From contig JAAVUU010000004.1 of assembly GCA_018449595.1 (NCBI GenBank), positions 124,001 to 188,000 on the forward strand: a DNA stretch of 64,000 bases. The letters are read 5' to 3'. The stretch's first letter is position 1. Each line of letters starts with the position of its first letter. Both the position numbers and the translations under genes were made by a program. Below the pieces are notes generated by a model, which saw nothing but the letters and a program-made list of their open reading frames with translations, did not search any database and had not been told where the DNA came from. This DNA is from Rhizobiales bacterium dw_265. Lineage in GTDB: Bacteria; Pseudomonadota; Alphaproteobacteria; Micropepsales; Micropepsaceae. This document shows, one piece after another, positions 1-8,935 of the stretch.

Positions 1-1093
1 AATCCACGTCGATGCGCGACACCAGATTGCCGCTGGGATCGGTGACCGCCAGGGTGGTCTTGCCGGTGAAATTCAGGCCGTCGGTGGAAAGCATGCCGGT
101 GTCGCGGCCGGTCAGCGAGGTCGGCGGCGGACAGGCGGCATTGGCATTGGCCTGGGCGTTGAAGGCCTGGGCCGTGCCCTGCGCCAGGTTGCCCAGGGTC
201 TGGCTGAGATTGCCCAGCACCTGGTCGCGCATGTCGATCATGCCCTTGAGCGAGCCGCCCGACAGATGGGGGTCCAGCGCCTGGACCTGGCCGATCATCT
301 GGCCGTTCTGGGGATTGACGTCCTGGATCTGGATATTGCCGTAGCTGCCGTTCTGGGCGCCACCGGCATAAGAGAGCTGGGCATAGGTGTTGGACACCAG
401 GTTGGTGCCGTCGGGCGTGGAAACATCGACGCTGCCGTCGCTGTTGGTGGTGGTGGAGATGCTCATCACCTGGGCCAGGTTGGTCAGCGCCACGTCGCGC
501 TGGTCCAGCAGGGCGCTGGCCTGGTCGCCGCCGGCATTGGCGGTCTTGATCTGGGTGTTCAGGTCGTAGATCTGCTTGATCAGGGTGTTGGTCGAGCCGA
601 TCGAATTCACCGCCTGCTGGTCGATCTGGGTCTGCAGCGAGGTGATGGTGCTGGAGACATCGGAGAAGGTGCTGGCCAGGCTGTTCAGGGCGTTGGCCAC
701 GCCGGTGCGGCTGGCGCTGGAGGTCGGCGACTGGGAGGCGGTGGCGAAGGCCGACGCCAGGTTGGTGAGCTGGGTGGCGACGGACTGGTTGTCGCCGGGC
801 GCGCCCAACAGCCCGTTCAACTGCGAGAACAGGTCGGACATGGTGTCATACTGTGCCGCCGAACCGCCCGCCGCCAGTTGCTCCTGCTGCAGGAACTGGT
901 TGGTGACGCGCTGCACGCTGGCGATGTCCACGCCCATCAACTGGCCGCCGGCGCTCAGCGTCTGTTCATTGACGACACGCCGGGCATAGCCGGGGGTGTT
1001 GAGATTGGCGACGTTGCCCGACACCACGCTGAGCGCGGCGCTGTTGGTTTTGAGCGCGCTGATGGCGCTGGCGGTAATTCCGTTCAGGCTCAC
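1..1093 (-). CDS. flgK: Flagellar hook-associated protein FlgK (C-terminus beyond window)
   Basis: FlgK (HAP1) forms part of the junction between hook and filament. The visible 364 codons begin V/M-SLNGITASAISALKTNSAA, followed by a VVSGNVANLNTPGYARR segment, the classic N-terminal rod/hook/HAP motif (SxNxANxxTPGY). A Gln-rich coiled-coil region follows, including LQTQIDQQAVNSIGSTN and LLDQRDVALTNLAQ, typical of HAP1. The start is GTG at 1093; an in-frame TAG lies two codons upstream, so no earlier start is possible. The gene runs off the left edge, so the C-terminal D0 helix is unseen. It diverges from fliK, and a sigma54-type promoter lies 40-54 nt upstream, as expected for a late flagellar gene. 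Confidence 0.93.
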   Translation of the reverse strand, partial: MSLNGITASAISALKTNSAALSVVSGNVANLNTPGYARRVVNEQTLSAGGQLMGVDIASVQRVTNQFLQQEQLAAGGSAAQYDTMSDLFSQLNGLLGAPGDNQSVATQLTNLASAFATASQSPTSSASRTGVANALNSLASTFSDVSSTITSLQTQIDQQAVNSIGSTNTLIKQIYDLNTQIKTANAGGDQASALLDQRDVALTNLAQVMSISTTTNSDGSVDVSTPDGTNLVSNTYAQLSYAGGAQNGSYGNIQIQDVNPQNGQMIGQVQALDPHLSGGSLKGMIDMRDQVLGNLSQTLGNLAQGTAQAFNAQANANAACPPPTSLTGRDTGMLSTDGLNFTGKTTLAVTDPSGNLVSRIDVD

Positions 1094-1132
1094 GGCCTAA
1101 AAATCCAAAGACTGTGTTGCGCACGGCATGTC

Positions 1133-1147
1133 GCAAGCCCCATGCCA
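1133..1147 (-). promoter_or_regulatory. Sigma54 (RpoN) promoter for flgK
   Basis: On the minus strand the sequence reads TGGCATGGGGCTTGC. It has the invariant GG at -24 and GC at -12 separated by exactly 10 nt, and differs from TGGCACG-N4-TTGC by a single base in the conserved positions. A start site about 12 nt downstream gives a leader of roughly 28 nt before the flgK GTG. FlbD, encoded at 9.3-10.7 kb, is the expected activator by analogy with Caulobacter; no FlbD site was identified. Confidence 0.72.
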
Positions 1148-1327
1148 CGCCGCGCCCTTGATTTTTCCGCGGGTTTGCGGGCTTTTTACACTGTTCGGAT
1201 GGGGGCCGGAGGCGGCAGACTTTGCCGCACCGGCAGGTCCTGCCCGTCTTTTACTGCAGTTCGTGCAGGGCGTTCGCCGGGAAAATGCAGCGAAATCGCA
1301 GCTCCGGCATCCGGCACGGCGTTTGCG

Positions 1328-2956
1328 ATGGGTTCTGGCGGATCATCATCGGCAGACCTCGTGCGAGCATCAGCGACATCCCGGATTTTACACCAGACGA
1401 ACCTGCATGTCGCGCAGGCTGCGGATGCCAACAAGGCGGACGATACCTCGCCCTTTGCCCTCCTGCTGCAGTCCACCGCCGCCAGGCCCAAGGCGGACAG
1501 CAAGGATTCGCAGGACGACAAAACGGCGGACGATCGCAAGGCCGACGCCCAGACCAACACCAAGAGCGACAATGCCGGCGCCGCCGCACAGACCGCGAGC
1601 CAGGCGCAGGCCAAGCCGGTCAAGAACGCCGACAAGAGCGACGGCAAGCCTGCCGACAAGGCCGACAACACCGCCGATGCCGCCCAGGCCGCGGCGGCCC
1701 AGGCCGCCACGCCGCAGCAGCCGGTGACACCACAGCCGGCGCAGCCCTTGCCGCTGCCGCAGCCGGCGTTTGCCGCCGCCACCGCCAACGCCAATGAAGA
1801 GGACGGCGGCGACACCGATGCCATTTCCGGCACAAGCCAGGCGCAAGCGCCGCAGGCCGCCGGCCAGCAGGCCGGCCTCACCGCCACGCCAAATGCCGCA
1901 AGCCAGGCACAAGCGCCGCAGGCCGCCGACCGGCTGGCCAGCCTCGCCGCCGGGGCAAAGCCCGCGGATGCCAAAGCCGCCAAACCCGACCGGAAGGCCG
2001 ATCCGGCCGATGACCAGCCAGCCGACGGCCTGAAAGCCGCCGCCAGCCCGGACGCGCCGCAGACAGCCGGCCAGGCCGCAAGCGCCGCGCCAAATGCCGC
2101 GGGCCAGCCGCAAACGCCGCAGACCGCTGACCAGGTGGCCGGTCTCGCCGCCGCATCCTCGGCAAAGTCCGGCAAAGCCGCCAAGCCCGACCAGAAGGCC
2201 GATCCGGCCAATGACCTGCCAGCCGGTGACCTGCCAGCCGATGATCTGCCAGCCGATGATCTGAAAGCCGCCGCCGGGCCGGGCGCGCCGCAGCCGGCCA
2301 GCCAGGCCGCAAGCGACGCGGCGTCCAATGCGGCCACCACCAAGGACGGTGAGAACAAGGCTGACGACTTGAAGGCCGCGGCCGCCGACGCCATCCAGGG
2401 GGCCGCGCCTCAGCCGGTCAATTCCGCGCCCGTCAACAGCACTGTGGCGCTGCATTCCGCGCCTGCCGCGCAACCGGCCGCGCCCACCGTCACCCAGCAT
2501 GTCCAGGTCACGGCCCAGGCCGCGCAGACGGCGCACGCGCCCAACCTGCCGGCGCTGGCGGTGGCGATCACCGCCAGGAGCCAGAGCGGCAGCAAGCAGT
2601 TCGACATCCGCCTCGACCCGCCCGAACTGGGCCGGGTCGAAGTGCGCCTGTCGATTGATTCCACCGGCAAGGCCAGCGCCCATCTGTCCGCCGACCAGCC
2701 CCAGACCCTGGACCTGCTGCAGAAGGATGCCCCCGCCCTGCAGCGCGCCCTGCGCGAGGCCGGCCTGGACGTGTCGCAGGACGGGCTCAATTTCTCGCTG
2801 CGCCAGCAAACCGGCGACAGCGGCAATACCGGCAACGGCAATCGCGGCAATGCCCGCGGCGCTTTCGCACTCACCGCAACCAGCAGCATCGAAGCCACCG
2901 CCGCCGGCGCCGCCTATCGGGCGCCCGCCGACGGCCGGCTGGACATCAGGGTTTAA
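1328..2956 (+). CDS. fliK: Flagellar hook-length control protein FliK
   Basis: FliK measures hook length and switches export specificity. The C-terminus carries the Flg_hook domain: FDIRLDPPELGRVEVRLSID, then a stretch ending LREAGLDVSQDGLNFSLRQQ. The first ~400 residues are a low-complexity Ala/Pro/Gln/Asp/Lys linker with internal duplications, as usual for the ruler part. The start is uncertain: the frame stays open far upstream over antisense flgK, so I chose the ATG at 1328, just before a typical N-terminus (DDTSPFALLLQST). Alternatives are the ATG at 1199 and the GTG at 1361. flgD follows 12 nt downstream and flgE next, forming a hook-assembly operon. Confidence 0.85.
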   Translation: MGSGGSSSADLVRASATSRILHQTNLHVAQAADANKADDTSPFALLLQSTAARPKADSKDSQDDKTADDRKADAQTNTKSDNAGAAAQTASQAQAKPVKNADKSDGKPADKADNTADAAQAAAAQAATPQQPVTPQPAQPLPLPQPAFAAATANANEEDGGDTDAISGTSQAQAPQAAGQQAGLTATPNAASQAQAPQAADRLASLAAGAKPADAKAAKPDRKADPADDQPADGLKAAASPDAPQTAGQAASAAPNAAGQPQTPQTADQVAGLAAASSAKSGKAAKPDQKADPANDLPAGDLPADDLPADDLKAAAGPGAPQPASQAASDAASNAATTKDGENKADDLKAAAADAIQGAAPQPVNSAPVNSTVALHSAPAAQPAAPTVTQHVQVTAQAAQTAHAPNLPALAVAITARSQSGSKQFDIRLDPPELGRVEVRLSIDSTGKASAHLSADQPQTLDLLQKDAPALQRALREAGLDVSQDGLNFSLRQQTGDSGNTGNGNRGNARGAFALTATSSIEATAAGAAYRAPADGRLDIRV

Positions 2957-2968
2957 AGGAACGCGCCA

Positions 2969-3637
2969 ATGACCGTCACACCGACCTCTTCCAACAGCCC
3001 CGCCGCCCCCCCCGCGTCCACCACCAACACGGATGCGATGAGCCAGCTGTCGGGAAACTTCTCGACCTTCCTCACCCTGCTGACCACGCAGCTGAAGAAC
3101 CAGGACCCCACCAGCCCGATGGATTCCAGCACCTTCACCCAGCAGCTGGTGGAATACAGCCAGGTCGAACAGCAGATCAACACCAACACCAACCTGCAGA
3201 CCCTGATCACCCAGGGCACCAGCAACGCCTCGGCCGTGACCACCAGCTATCTGGGCAAGAAGGTGTCGGTCACCAACGGCGAGGCCTCGCTGAGCGGCGG
3301 CGCCGCCAGCTGGACCTATAACCTGGGCACCCAGGCGGCCGGCACCACCCTCACCGTCACCGACGCCAACGGCAAGACCGTCTACAGCGGCGCGGGCGCG
3401 ACGGCGGCGGGCAACAACACCTTCGCCTGGGACGGCAAGGACAATAACGGCAACCAGTTGGACGACGGCGCCTACAAGCTCGCCGTCACCGCCAACGACG
3501 CCAACGGCACCGGCATCACCACTTCGGTGGCCAGCGCCGGCACCGTCAGCCAGATCGACATGACCGGCAGCGCCCCGCAGCTGGTGATCGGAAATCTCGA
3601 AGTGGGCCTCGGCGATGTCGCCGCGGTTTCCAACTGA
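2969..3637 (+). CDS. flgD: Flagellar hook capping protein FlgD
   Basis: FlgD is the transient scaffold that caps the growing hook and guides FlgE polymerisation outside the cell. The N-terminal signature is clear: FSTFLTLLTTQLKNQDPTSP followed by MDSSTFTQQLVEYSQVEQQI. A FlgD Ig/tudor-like C-terminal part contains NNTFAWDGKDNNGNQLDDG, the FLIK-type repeat seen in this family. The 222-residue length is normal. It sits 12 nt after fliK and 93 nt before flgE. Confidence 0.95.
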   Translation: MTVTPTSSNSPAAPPASTTNTDAMSQLSGNFSTFLTLLTTQLKNQDPTSPMDSSTFTQQLVEYSQVEQQINTNTNLQTLITQGTSNASAVTTSYLGKKVSVTNGEASLSGGAASWTYNLGTQAAGTTLTVTDANGKTVYSGAGATAAGNNTFAWDGKDNNGNQLDDGAYKLAVTANDANGTGITTSVASAGTVSQIDMTGSAPQLVIGNLEVGLGDVAAVSN

Positions 3638-3730
3638 GATCTGGAGTTTTGAAACACGGGCCCGCAGAAGCGGCGCCGACCCTCAAGCGGGCACGGTCGA
3701 AGACCATCCCCCGCAAAAAGGAAATGTAAA

Positions 3731-5035
3731 ATGAGTCTGTATGGAGCTTTGAATATCGGCGTCGCCGGCCTTGCCGCCAACGCCCAGGCCTTGTCGGCGA
3801 CCTCGTCCAACATCGCCAACGTCAACACCGTCGGTTACAAGAACCAGTCGGCGAATTTCGAGACCTTCCTCAACACGCCGGGCCTGTCGGGCAACGCCAG
3901 CGCCGGCGTCAGCGCGCTGATCAGCCAGGACGTCACCACGCAGGGATTGCCCACCGCGACCTCATCGCCCACCGACCTCAGCATTTCGGGCAACGGTTTC
4001 TTCGTGGTCGCCACCGATCCCAACGCCACCGCCACCCAGGAATATACCCGGGCGGGCAGCTTCACGCCGGATCAGAACGGCAACCTGGAGAATGCCGCCG
4101 GCCTGTACCTGCTGGGCTGGAAACTGGATTCGGCGGGCAACATCCCCACCGATGCCTCCGACGTCAGCCTGATCAACGTCAACAACCTGTCGGGCACCGC
4201 CCAGGCCACCAGCAATATCTCGCTGCAGGCCAACCTGCAGTCCGATTCCACGGTGGACTCGACCTATGCGGCGGGCGACATGACCTCGGGCGCGGTGGCG
4301 CCGGACTTCACCCGCACCATCAACGTCTACGACAGCCAGGGCGGGTTCCAGCCGCTGACCTTCTCCTTCATCAAGACCGGCGCCAACCAGTGGGCCTATG
4401 AAACCAGCTATGCCGGCAGCGCCTCGAACCTGACCAGCACCGGCCCGATCTCGACCGGCACGATATCGTTCAATCCGGACGGCACCCTGGGCAACGTCAA
4501 CGGCGCCACGCCGGCCTCCAGCCAGATCAGCATGACCGTTCCCTGGAACACCGCGACCTCGGGCTTGGCGCCGCAGGCGCTGACCGTGGACCTGGGCACG
4601 ATCGGCGGTTCGGACGGCCTGTCGCAGTTCGACACGCCCTCGACCCTGACCAAAACCACCGACGGCTCGGCCTTCGGCAGCGTCACCGGCGTCACGGTGG
4701 GCAAGGACGGCACGGTGACGGCGCAGTTCTCCAACGGACTGACGCAGGACGTCTACAAGATCCCGCTCGCCACCTTCACCAACCCGGACGGGTTGGGCCA
4801 GGTGAACGGCAACGCCTATATCGCGACCAAATCGTCGGGCGTGGCGAACGTCAATCTCGCCGCCGCCGGCAGCGCGGGCTCCATCGCCTCCCAGTCGCTG
4901 GAAGCCTCGACGGTGGACCTCGCCACCGAATTCACCAACCTGATCACCACCCAGCGCGCCTACAGCGCCTCGGCGCGCATCGTCACCACCGCCGACCAGA
5001 TGCTGCAGGAACTGGAACAGCTGCCCACCAACTAG
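3731..5035 (+). CDS. flgE: Flagellar hook protein FlgE
   Basis: FlgE is the structural subunit of the flagellar hook. It starts MSLYGALNIGVAGLAANAQA with SNIANVNTVGYKNQSANFET, the N-terminal rod/hook motif. A central FlgE D1/D2-like region follows (TRAGSFTPDQNGNLENAAGL), and the C-terminal helix ends in EFTNLITTQRAYSASARIVTT...MLQELEQL. At 434 residues it is a mid-sized hook protein. An AAGGAAATG ribosome-binding region precedes the ATG. The 93-nt leader after flgD may contain a separate promoter, but I see no convincing -12/-24 element. A 13-bp hairpin follows the stop. Confidence 0.95.
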   Translation: MSLYGALNIGVAGLAANAQALSATSSNIANVNTVGYKNQSANFETFLNTPGLSGNASAGVSALISQDVTTQGLPTATSSPTDLSISGNGFFVVATDPNATATQEYTRAGSFTPDQNGNLENAAGLYLLGWKLDSAGNIPTDASDVSLINVNNLSGTAQATSNISLQANLQSDSTVDSTYAAGDMTSGAVAPDFTRTINVYDSQGGFQPLTFSFIKTGANQWAYETSYAGSASNLTSTGPISTGTISFNPDGTLGNVNGATPASSQISMTVPWNTATSGLAPQALTVDLGTIGGSDGLSQFDTPSTLTKTTDGSAFGSVTGVTVGKDGTVTAQFSNGLTQDVYKIPLATFTNPDGLGQVNGNAYIATKSSGVANVNLAAAGSAGSIASQSLEASTVDLATEFTNLITTQRAYSASARIVTTADQMLQELEQLPTN

Positions 5036-5040
5036 CGTGA

Positions 5041-5073
5041 GCGGGAAAGGCCCATGAAACGGGCCTTTCCCGC
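5041..5073 (+). terminator. Perfect 13-bp hairpin after flgE
   Basis: GCGGGAAAGGCCC (5041-5053) pairs perfectly with 5061-5073 around a 7-nt loop, 5 nt after the flgE stop. There is no U-tract, so it may be a weak or factor-dependent terminator or an mRNA-stabilising stem that insulates the abundant hook transcript from sciP. Confidence 0.55.
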
Positions 5074-5187
5074 GAACAAGCCGACGAGTTGAGCAAAGCT
5101 TTTATGGGTTCGTTTACCACGTCTCTTGGCCCTTTCTAAACGGCGGGCCGCGTAACTTGGGCGTGGAAAGTGTCGGGAGTTTTACAT

Positions 5188-5460
5188 ATGGAAGAGCGCA
5201 AAGGACGCGTGAGCTATGTCATCGGGCCCGACGGGTCTCCGCTGACGCTCGCCGATCTGCCGCCGCCTTCGACGCGCCGCTGGGTGATCCGCCGCAAGGC
5301 GGAAGTCGTTGCCGCCGTGCGCGGCGGCCTGTTGAGCCTGGACGATGCCTGCAAGCGTTACACGCTGACGGTCGAGGAGTTTCTTGCCTGGCAGCATGCC
5401 ATCGACCGTTTCGGCCTGGCCGGACTGCGGGCGACGCGCGTTCAGCAGTATCGCAATTGA
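5188..5460 (+). CDS. sciP: CtrA inhibitor SciP (DUF1153)
   Basis: SciP is a small helix-turn-helix protein which, in Caulobacter, binds CtrA at its target promoters and blocks transcription. The 90-residue product has the family core YVIGPDGSPLTLADLPPPST, RRWVIRRKAEVVAAVRGGLL, and a helical CKRYTLTVEEFLAWQ motif ending GLAGLRATRVQQYR. I start at ATG 5188, preceded by GGGAG; an in-frame GTG at 5170 would add six residues. It lies between flgE and fliF, linking it to the flagellar genes that CtrA controls. A Rho-independent terminator follows. Confidence 0.92.
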   Translation: MEERKGRVSYVIGPDGSPLTLADLPPPSTRRWVIRRKAEVVAAVRGGLLSLDDACKRYTLTVEEFLAWQHAIDRFGLAGLRATRVQQYRN

Positions 5461-5508
5461 CGGCCGCGCGATTTTCGTGAAATCGTAAACAAGGCATTAA
5501 GCAAATAA

Positions 5509-5541
5509 AGCCGTGCGGCAACACCGCGCGGCTTTTTCTCT
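5509..5541 (+). terminator. Rho-independent terminator of sciP
   Basis: A 10-bp GC-rich stem (5509-5518 with 5524-5533, one G-U pair) and 5-nt loop are followed by TTTTTCTCTT. It separates sciP from fliF, so fliF needs its own promoter. Confidence 0.85.
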
Positions 5542-5555
5542 TAAGCCAAATTTTA
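5541..5555 (+). promoter_or_regulatory. Probable CtrA box upstream of fliF
   Basis: TTAA-GCCAAAT-TTTA has the exact 7-nt spacing of the CtrA consensus TTAA-N7-TTAA, with one mismatch. A second imperfect site, TAAA-N7-TTAA, lies at 5486-5500. The nearer one is 70-84 nt before the proposed fliF TTG start, placing a start site near 5590. The role is inferred from CtrA control of the fliF operon in Caulobacter. Confidence 0.5.
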
Positions 5556-5624
5556 CCGTAGGGGCGGCAATGTTTGCCTAGCAGAACGGACGAGCTTTTC
5601 GTCCGCGCTTGCGGGGAGGACACC

Positions 5625-7238
5625 TTGCCGGAGTTTTTCAAATCGGTTGGCGCGGCGCGGTTCGGCGTCATGGCCGGCGTCGCCGCCGTCCTGACCGCCT
5701 TCTTCCTCTATATCGCGGGCGCCATCACCGAGCCGCCCAAGACCATCCTGTTTTCGGGCCTGGAATCGCGCGACGCCGCCGCCGTCACCGGCAAGCTCGA
5801 CGCCATGGCCGTCAAGTATGACGTCAAGGACGGCGGCACCATCATGGTTCCCGCCGACCAGGTGACCAAGCTGCGCATGGCGCTGGCGCAGGACAACCTG
5901 CCCGCCGCCGGTGTCGGCTACGAGATCTTCGACAAGTCGGACGCTTTCGGCACCACCGCCTTTGTCCAGAACATCAATCACCTGCGCGCCCTGGAAGGCG
6001 AACTGGCCCGCTCGATCCAGACCATCGAGGGCATCCAGGCCGCCCGCGTGCATCTGGTGATCCCCGAACGCCAGGTCTTTTCGCGCGACGACCAGCAGCC
6101 GTCCGCCTCGGTGGTGCTCAAGACCGCCGGCCGGCTGGACCGCGGCCAGGTCCAGGCCATCCAGCATCTGGTGGCCGCCGCCGTCGCGGCGCTTTCCGCC
6201 GACCGGGTCGCCATCGTGGATGATCGCGGCAATCTGCTGGCCGGCGGCGACGACAAGTCCGGCCCCGATGCGCTGGCCCGCAACCAGGACGAAGACACCA
6301 CCAATTACGAAAATTCGCTGCGCGGCCGCATCGAGGCCATCGTCACCAGCGTGGTCGGCACCGGCCATGTCCAGGTCCAGGTGGCCGCCGACATCAATTA
6401 CAACCACACCCAGACCACCAGCGAATCCTTCGATCCGGATTCCAAGGTGGTGCGCTCGACCCAGACGGTGGAGCAGAATTCCGCCACCACTTCCGCCGGC
6501 GCCAATGCCGTGTCGGTGGCCAATGCCTTGCCCGGCGGCGGCGCCAATGGCGGCGACACCAGCAAGGACCAGTCGGGCCGCACCGAGGAAACCACCAACT
6601 ACGAAATCTCCAAGAAGACCACCACCTCCACCGTGGACGGCGGCGACGTGAAGAAACTGTCGGTCGCGGTCGTGGTGGACGGCTCCGGCGACACCGCCGC
6701 CGCCTACAAGCCCCGCACCGCCGCCGAAATGGCGCAGATTTCGGCCCTGGTGAAGTCGGCCATGGGCTATGACGCCACGCGCGGCGACCAGGTCCAGGTC
6801 ACCAACATGCAGTTCGCCCGCATGGAATCCGCCGCCGGCACCGAAGCGCCCAAGCCGCTGCTGGGGCTGGATTCGTCCTACTGGTTCAAGATCATCGAAG
6901 CGGCGATCCTGTGCGTCACCGCGCTCCTGATCGGCCTGTTCGTCGCCAAGCCGCTGATCAACCGCATGTTCGCGGCCCAGATCGCCGCCAATGGCGGCAC
7001 CTTCGCCCTTGCCAATGCCTCGCCCGTGGCGGGCGCGCTGCCCGCGCCGGCACACGACGGCCAGCCGGCCGATCCATCGGCCCCCGCCCAGTTGCCCGCG
7101 CCGCAGCCCGGCATCGACCTCAGCCAGATCGACGGCCAGGTCCGCGATTCCTCCATCAAGAAGGTCGGTGAAGTCGTCCAGGCGCATCCCGAAGAGGCGC
7201 TGGCGATCATCCGCACCTGGCTGCATCAACCGGCCTGA
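5625..7238 (+). CDS. fliF: Flagellar MS-ring protein FliF
   Basis: FliF forms the membrane-embedded MS ring of the basal body. It has an N-terminal membrane segment ([19 protein letters not shown]), the YscJ-like ring-building domain ([34 protein letters not shown]), a flexible acidic loop, and a second membrane segment near residues 425-450. The C-terminal FliG-binding tail ends [20 protein letters not shown] and then LAIIRTWL. I chose TTG 5625 because GGGGAGG stands just before it and family homology begins there. An in-frame TTG at 5574 adds 17 poorly matching residues. It is first gene of fliF-fliG-flbE-fliN-flbD. Confidence 0.94.
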   Translation: MPEFFKSVGAARFGVMAGVAAVLTAFFLYIAGAITEPPKTILFSGLESRDAAAVTGKLDAMAVKYDVKDGGTIMVPADQVTKLRMALAQDNLPAAGVGYEIFDKSDAFGTTAFVQNINHLRALEGELARSIQTIEGIQAARVHLVIPERQVFSRDDQQPSASVVLKTAGRLDRGQVQAIQHLVAAAVAALSADRVAIVDDRGNLLAGGDDKSGPDALARNQDEDTTNYENSLRGRIEAIVTSVVGTGHVQVQVAADINYNHTQTTSESFDPDSKVVRSTQTVEQNSATTSAGANAVSVANALPGGGANGGDTSKDQSGRTEETTNYEISKKTTTSTVDGGDVKKLSVAVVVDGSGDTAAAYKPRTAAEMAQISALVKSAMGYDATRGDQVQVTNMQFARMESAAGTEAPKPLLGLDSSYWFKIIEAAILCVTALLIGLFVAKPLINRMFAAQIAANGGTFALANASPVAGALPAPAHDGQPADPSAPAQLPAPQPGIDLSQIDGQVRDSSIKKVGEVVQAHPEEALAIIRTWLHQPA

Positions 7239-7252
7239 GATCGCAAAAACCC

Positions 7253-8287
7253 ATGTCCAAAGCCCCCAAATCCGCCATGAAAGAAGACCTGCGGTCCCTG
7301 TCCGGGGCCGAGCGGGCCGCCATCATCATGCTGTCGCTGGGCGAGGATCACTCCGCCCAGATCTGGCAGATGATGGACGAGGAGGAAATCAAGGAAATCT
7401 CCCAGGTGATGTCCAACCTGGGTTCGGTGTCGGCGGCGCTGATCGAAAAGCTGCTGGTGGACTTCGTCAGCCAGATGTCGGGCACCGGCTCGGTGATGGG
7501 GTCCTATGAATCCACCGAGCGCCTCTTGGGCGGCATCCTGCCGTCCGACAAGGTCGGCGCCATCATGGAGGAAATCCGCGGTCCCGCCGGCCGCACCATG
7601 TGGGACAAGCTGGCCAATGTGAACGAGACGGTGCTGGCCAACTATCTCAAGAACGAATATCCGCAGACGGTTTCGGTGGTGCTGTCCAAGATCAAGCCGG
7701 AACATGCCGCGCGCGTGCTGGGCGCCCTGCCCGAGGAATTCGCCCTGGAAGTGGTGCAGCGCATGCTGCGCATGGAAAGCGTGCAGAAGGACATACTGGA
7801 CAAGGTCGAGCAGACCCTGCGGGTGGAATTCATGTCCAACCTGGCGCGCACCGCCAAGCGCGACGCCCATGAACAGATGGCCGAAATTTTCAACAATTTC
7901 GACCGCCAGACCGAAACCCGCTTCATCACCGCCCTGGAAGAACGCTCGCGCGACAGCGCCGAAAAGATCAAGGCGCTGATGTTCACCTTCGAAGACCTCA
8001 GCAAGCTCGATCCGGGTTCGATCCAGACCCTGCTGCGCAATGTCGAGAAGGACAAGCTGGGCCTGGCCCTGAAGGGCGCCACCGACGGCTTGCGCGACAC
8101 CTTCTTCTCCAACATGAGCGAGCGCGCCGGCAAGATCCTGCGCGACGACATGGAAGCCATGGGCCCCGTGCGCCTCAAGGATGTGGATGAAGCCCAGATG
8201 CGCATGGTCAATGTCGCCAAGGATTTGGCCACCAAGGGCGAGATCATGATCGCCGGCGGCAGCGCCGAAGACGAGCTGGTGTACTGA
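7253..8287 (+). CDS. fliG: Flagellar motor switch protein FliG
   Basis: FliG is the rotor protein that contacts the stator and binds FliF and FliM. The 344-residue product shows the N-terminal [20 protein letters not shown], the middle-domain motif [20 protein letters not shown] (EHPQ-type, here EYPQ) and [11 protein letters not shown]. The charged C-terminal torque helix contains [20 protein letters not shown]. It starts 14 nt after fliF, and its TGA shares one base with the flbE ATG (TGATG), indicating translational coupling. Confidence 0.95.
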   Translation: MSKAPKSAMKEDLRSLSGAERAAIIMLSLGEDHSAQIWQMMDEEEIKEISQVMSNLGSVSAALIEKLLVDFVSQMSGTGSVMGSYESTERLLGGILPSDKVGAIMEEIRGPAGRTMWDKLANVNETVLANYLKNEYPQTVSVVLSKIKPEHAARVLGALPEEFALEVVQRMLRMESVQKDILDKVEQTLRVEFMSNLARTAKRDAHEQMAEIFNNFDRQTETRFITALEERSRDSAEKIKALMFTFEDLSKLDPGSIQTLLRNVEKDKLGLALKGATDGLRDTFFSNMSERAGKILRDDMEAMGPVRLKDVDEAQMRMVNVAKDLATKGEIMIAGGSAEDELVY

Positions 8288-8931
8288 TGGCCAAAGATCA
8301 GAACACCCAGCGCAAATTCACCTTCGACACCGAATTCGCCGGCCGCGAGGACCGTCCCAGCCCCGACGCCCGCGCGCGCCAGAAGCAGACGCTCACCACC
8401 GCCGAACTGGAAGCGATGCAGGCCAGCGCCCGCAGCGAAGGCGCGAGCAACGCCCAGGCCCGCGCCGCCGACGCGCTGGACCGCACCATCGCCGCCCTGA
8501 CCATTTCCATCCGCGCCGCGCTGGACAACAGCCATGCCCAGGTCGAGGCGTTGCGCGCCGAAGCCGCCACGCTGGCGCTGGCGATGGCCAGGCGCATCGC
8601 CCCCGCCGCCCTTGCCGTGCTGCCCGCCGGCGATGTCGAGATCGCGCTGCGCCAGGCCATGCACCAGGCGATCGGCGAGCCCCGCATCACTTTGCGGGCC
8701 GCTCCGGCCGTGGTCGCGGTGCTGGCGGAACGCCTGGCCGATATCGCCAATGAAGAAGGCTATGAGGGCCGCGTGATGATCGCCGCCGATGCCGCCATGA
8801 CCGGCGCGGATTGCCGCATCGAATGGCGCGGCGGCGGCGCCGAACGCAGCGAGCAGGCGATCGAAGATGCCCTGACCGCCCTGATTTCCCACCGTTTCTC
8901 CGCTTCCGCGCCCACCGATTTGAAAGGTTAG
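8287..8931 (+). CDS. flbE: FlbE/FliH-type flagellar assembly protein
   Basis: Position between fliG and fliN is exactly that of flbE in Caulobacter, a FliH-related protein that regulates the FliI export ATPase. The 214-residue product is Ala-rich and helical (ELEAMQASARSEGASNAQAR, then a long Ala/Arg helix). The C-terminal half resembles the FliH/YscL fold: ARRIAPAALAVLPAGDVEIA, ITLRAAPAVVAVLAERLADI, and the terminal DCRIEWRGGGAERSEQAIED segment, typical of FliH (xDCRIEWxxGG). Sequence conservation is low, so the call rests on context plus this C-terminal signature. Confidence 0.82.
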   Translation: MAKDQNTQRKFTFDTEFAGREDRPSPDARARQKQTLTTAELEAMQASARSEGASNAQARAADALDRTIAALTISIRAALDNSHAQVEALRAEAATLALAMARRIAPAALAVLPAGDVEIALRQAMHQAIGEPRITLRAAPAVVAVLAERLADIANEEGYEGRVMIAADAAMTGADCRIEWRGGGAERSEQAIEDALTALISHRFSASAPTDLKG

Positions 8932-8935
8932 TTTG

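Noticed and set aside
1186..2809. Long open frames antisense to fliK
   Set aside because: They are Arg/Gly/Leu-rich shadows of a GC-rich low-complexity gene; the sense frame has the FliK Flg_hook domain.
3640..3730. Sigma54 promoter for flgE
   Set aside because: GGGCACG resembles a -24 element, but the -12 position is GA instead of GC, so the required GG-N10-GC is absent.
5553..7229. 558-codon frame antisense to fliF
   Set aside because: The His/Gly/Asp-rich composition mirrors GC3 bias of fliF; it has no family features and fliF is certain.
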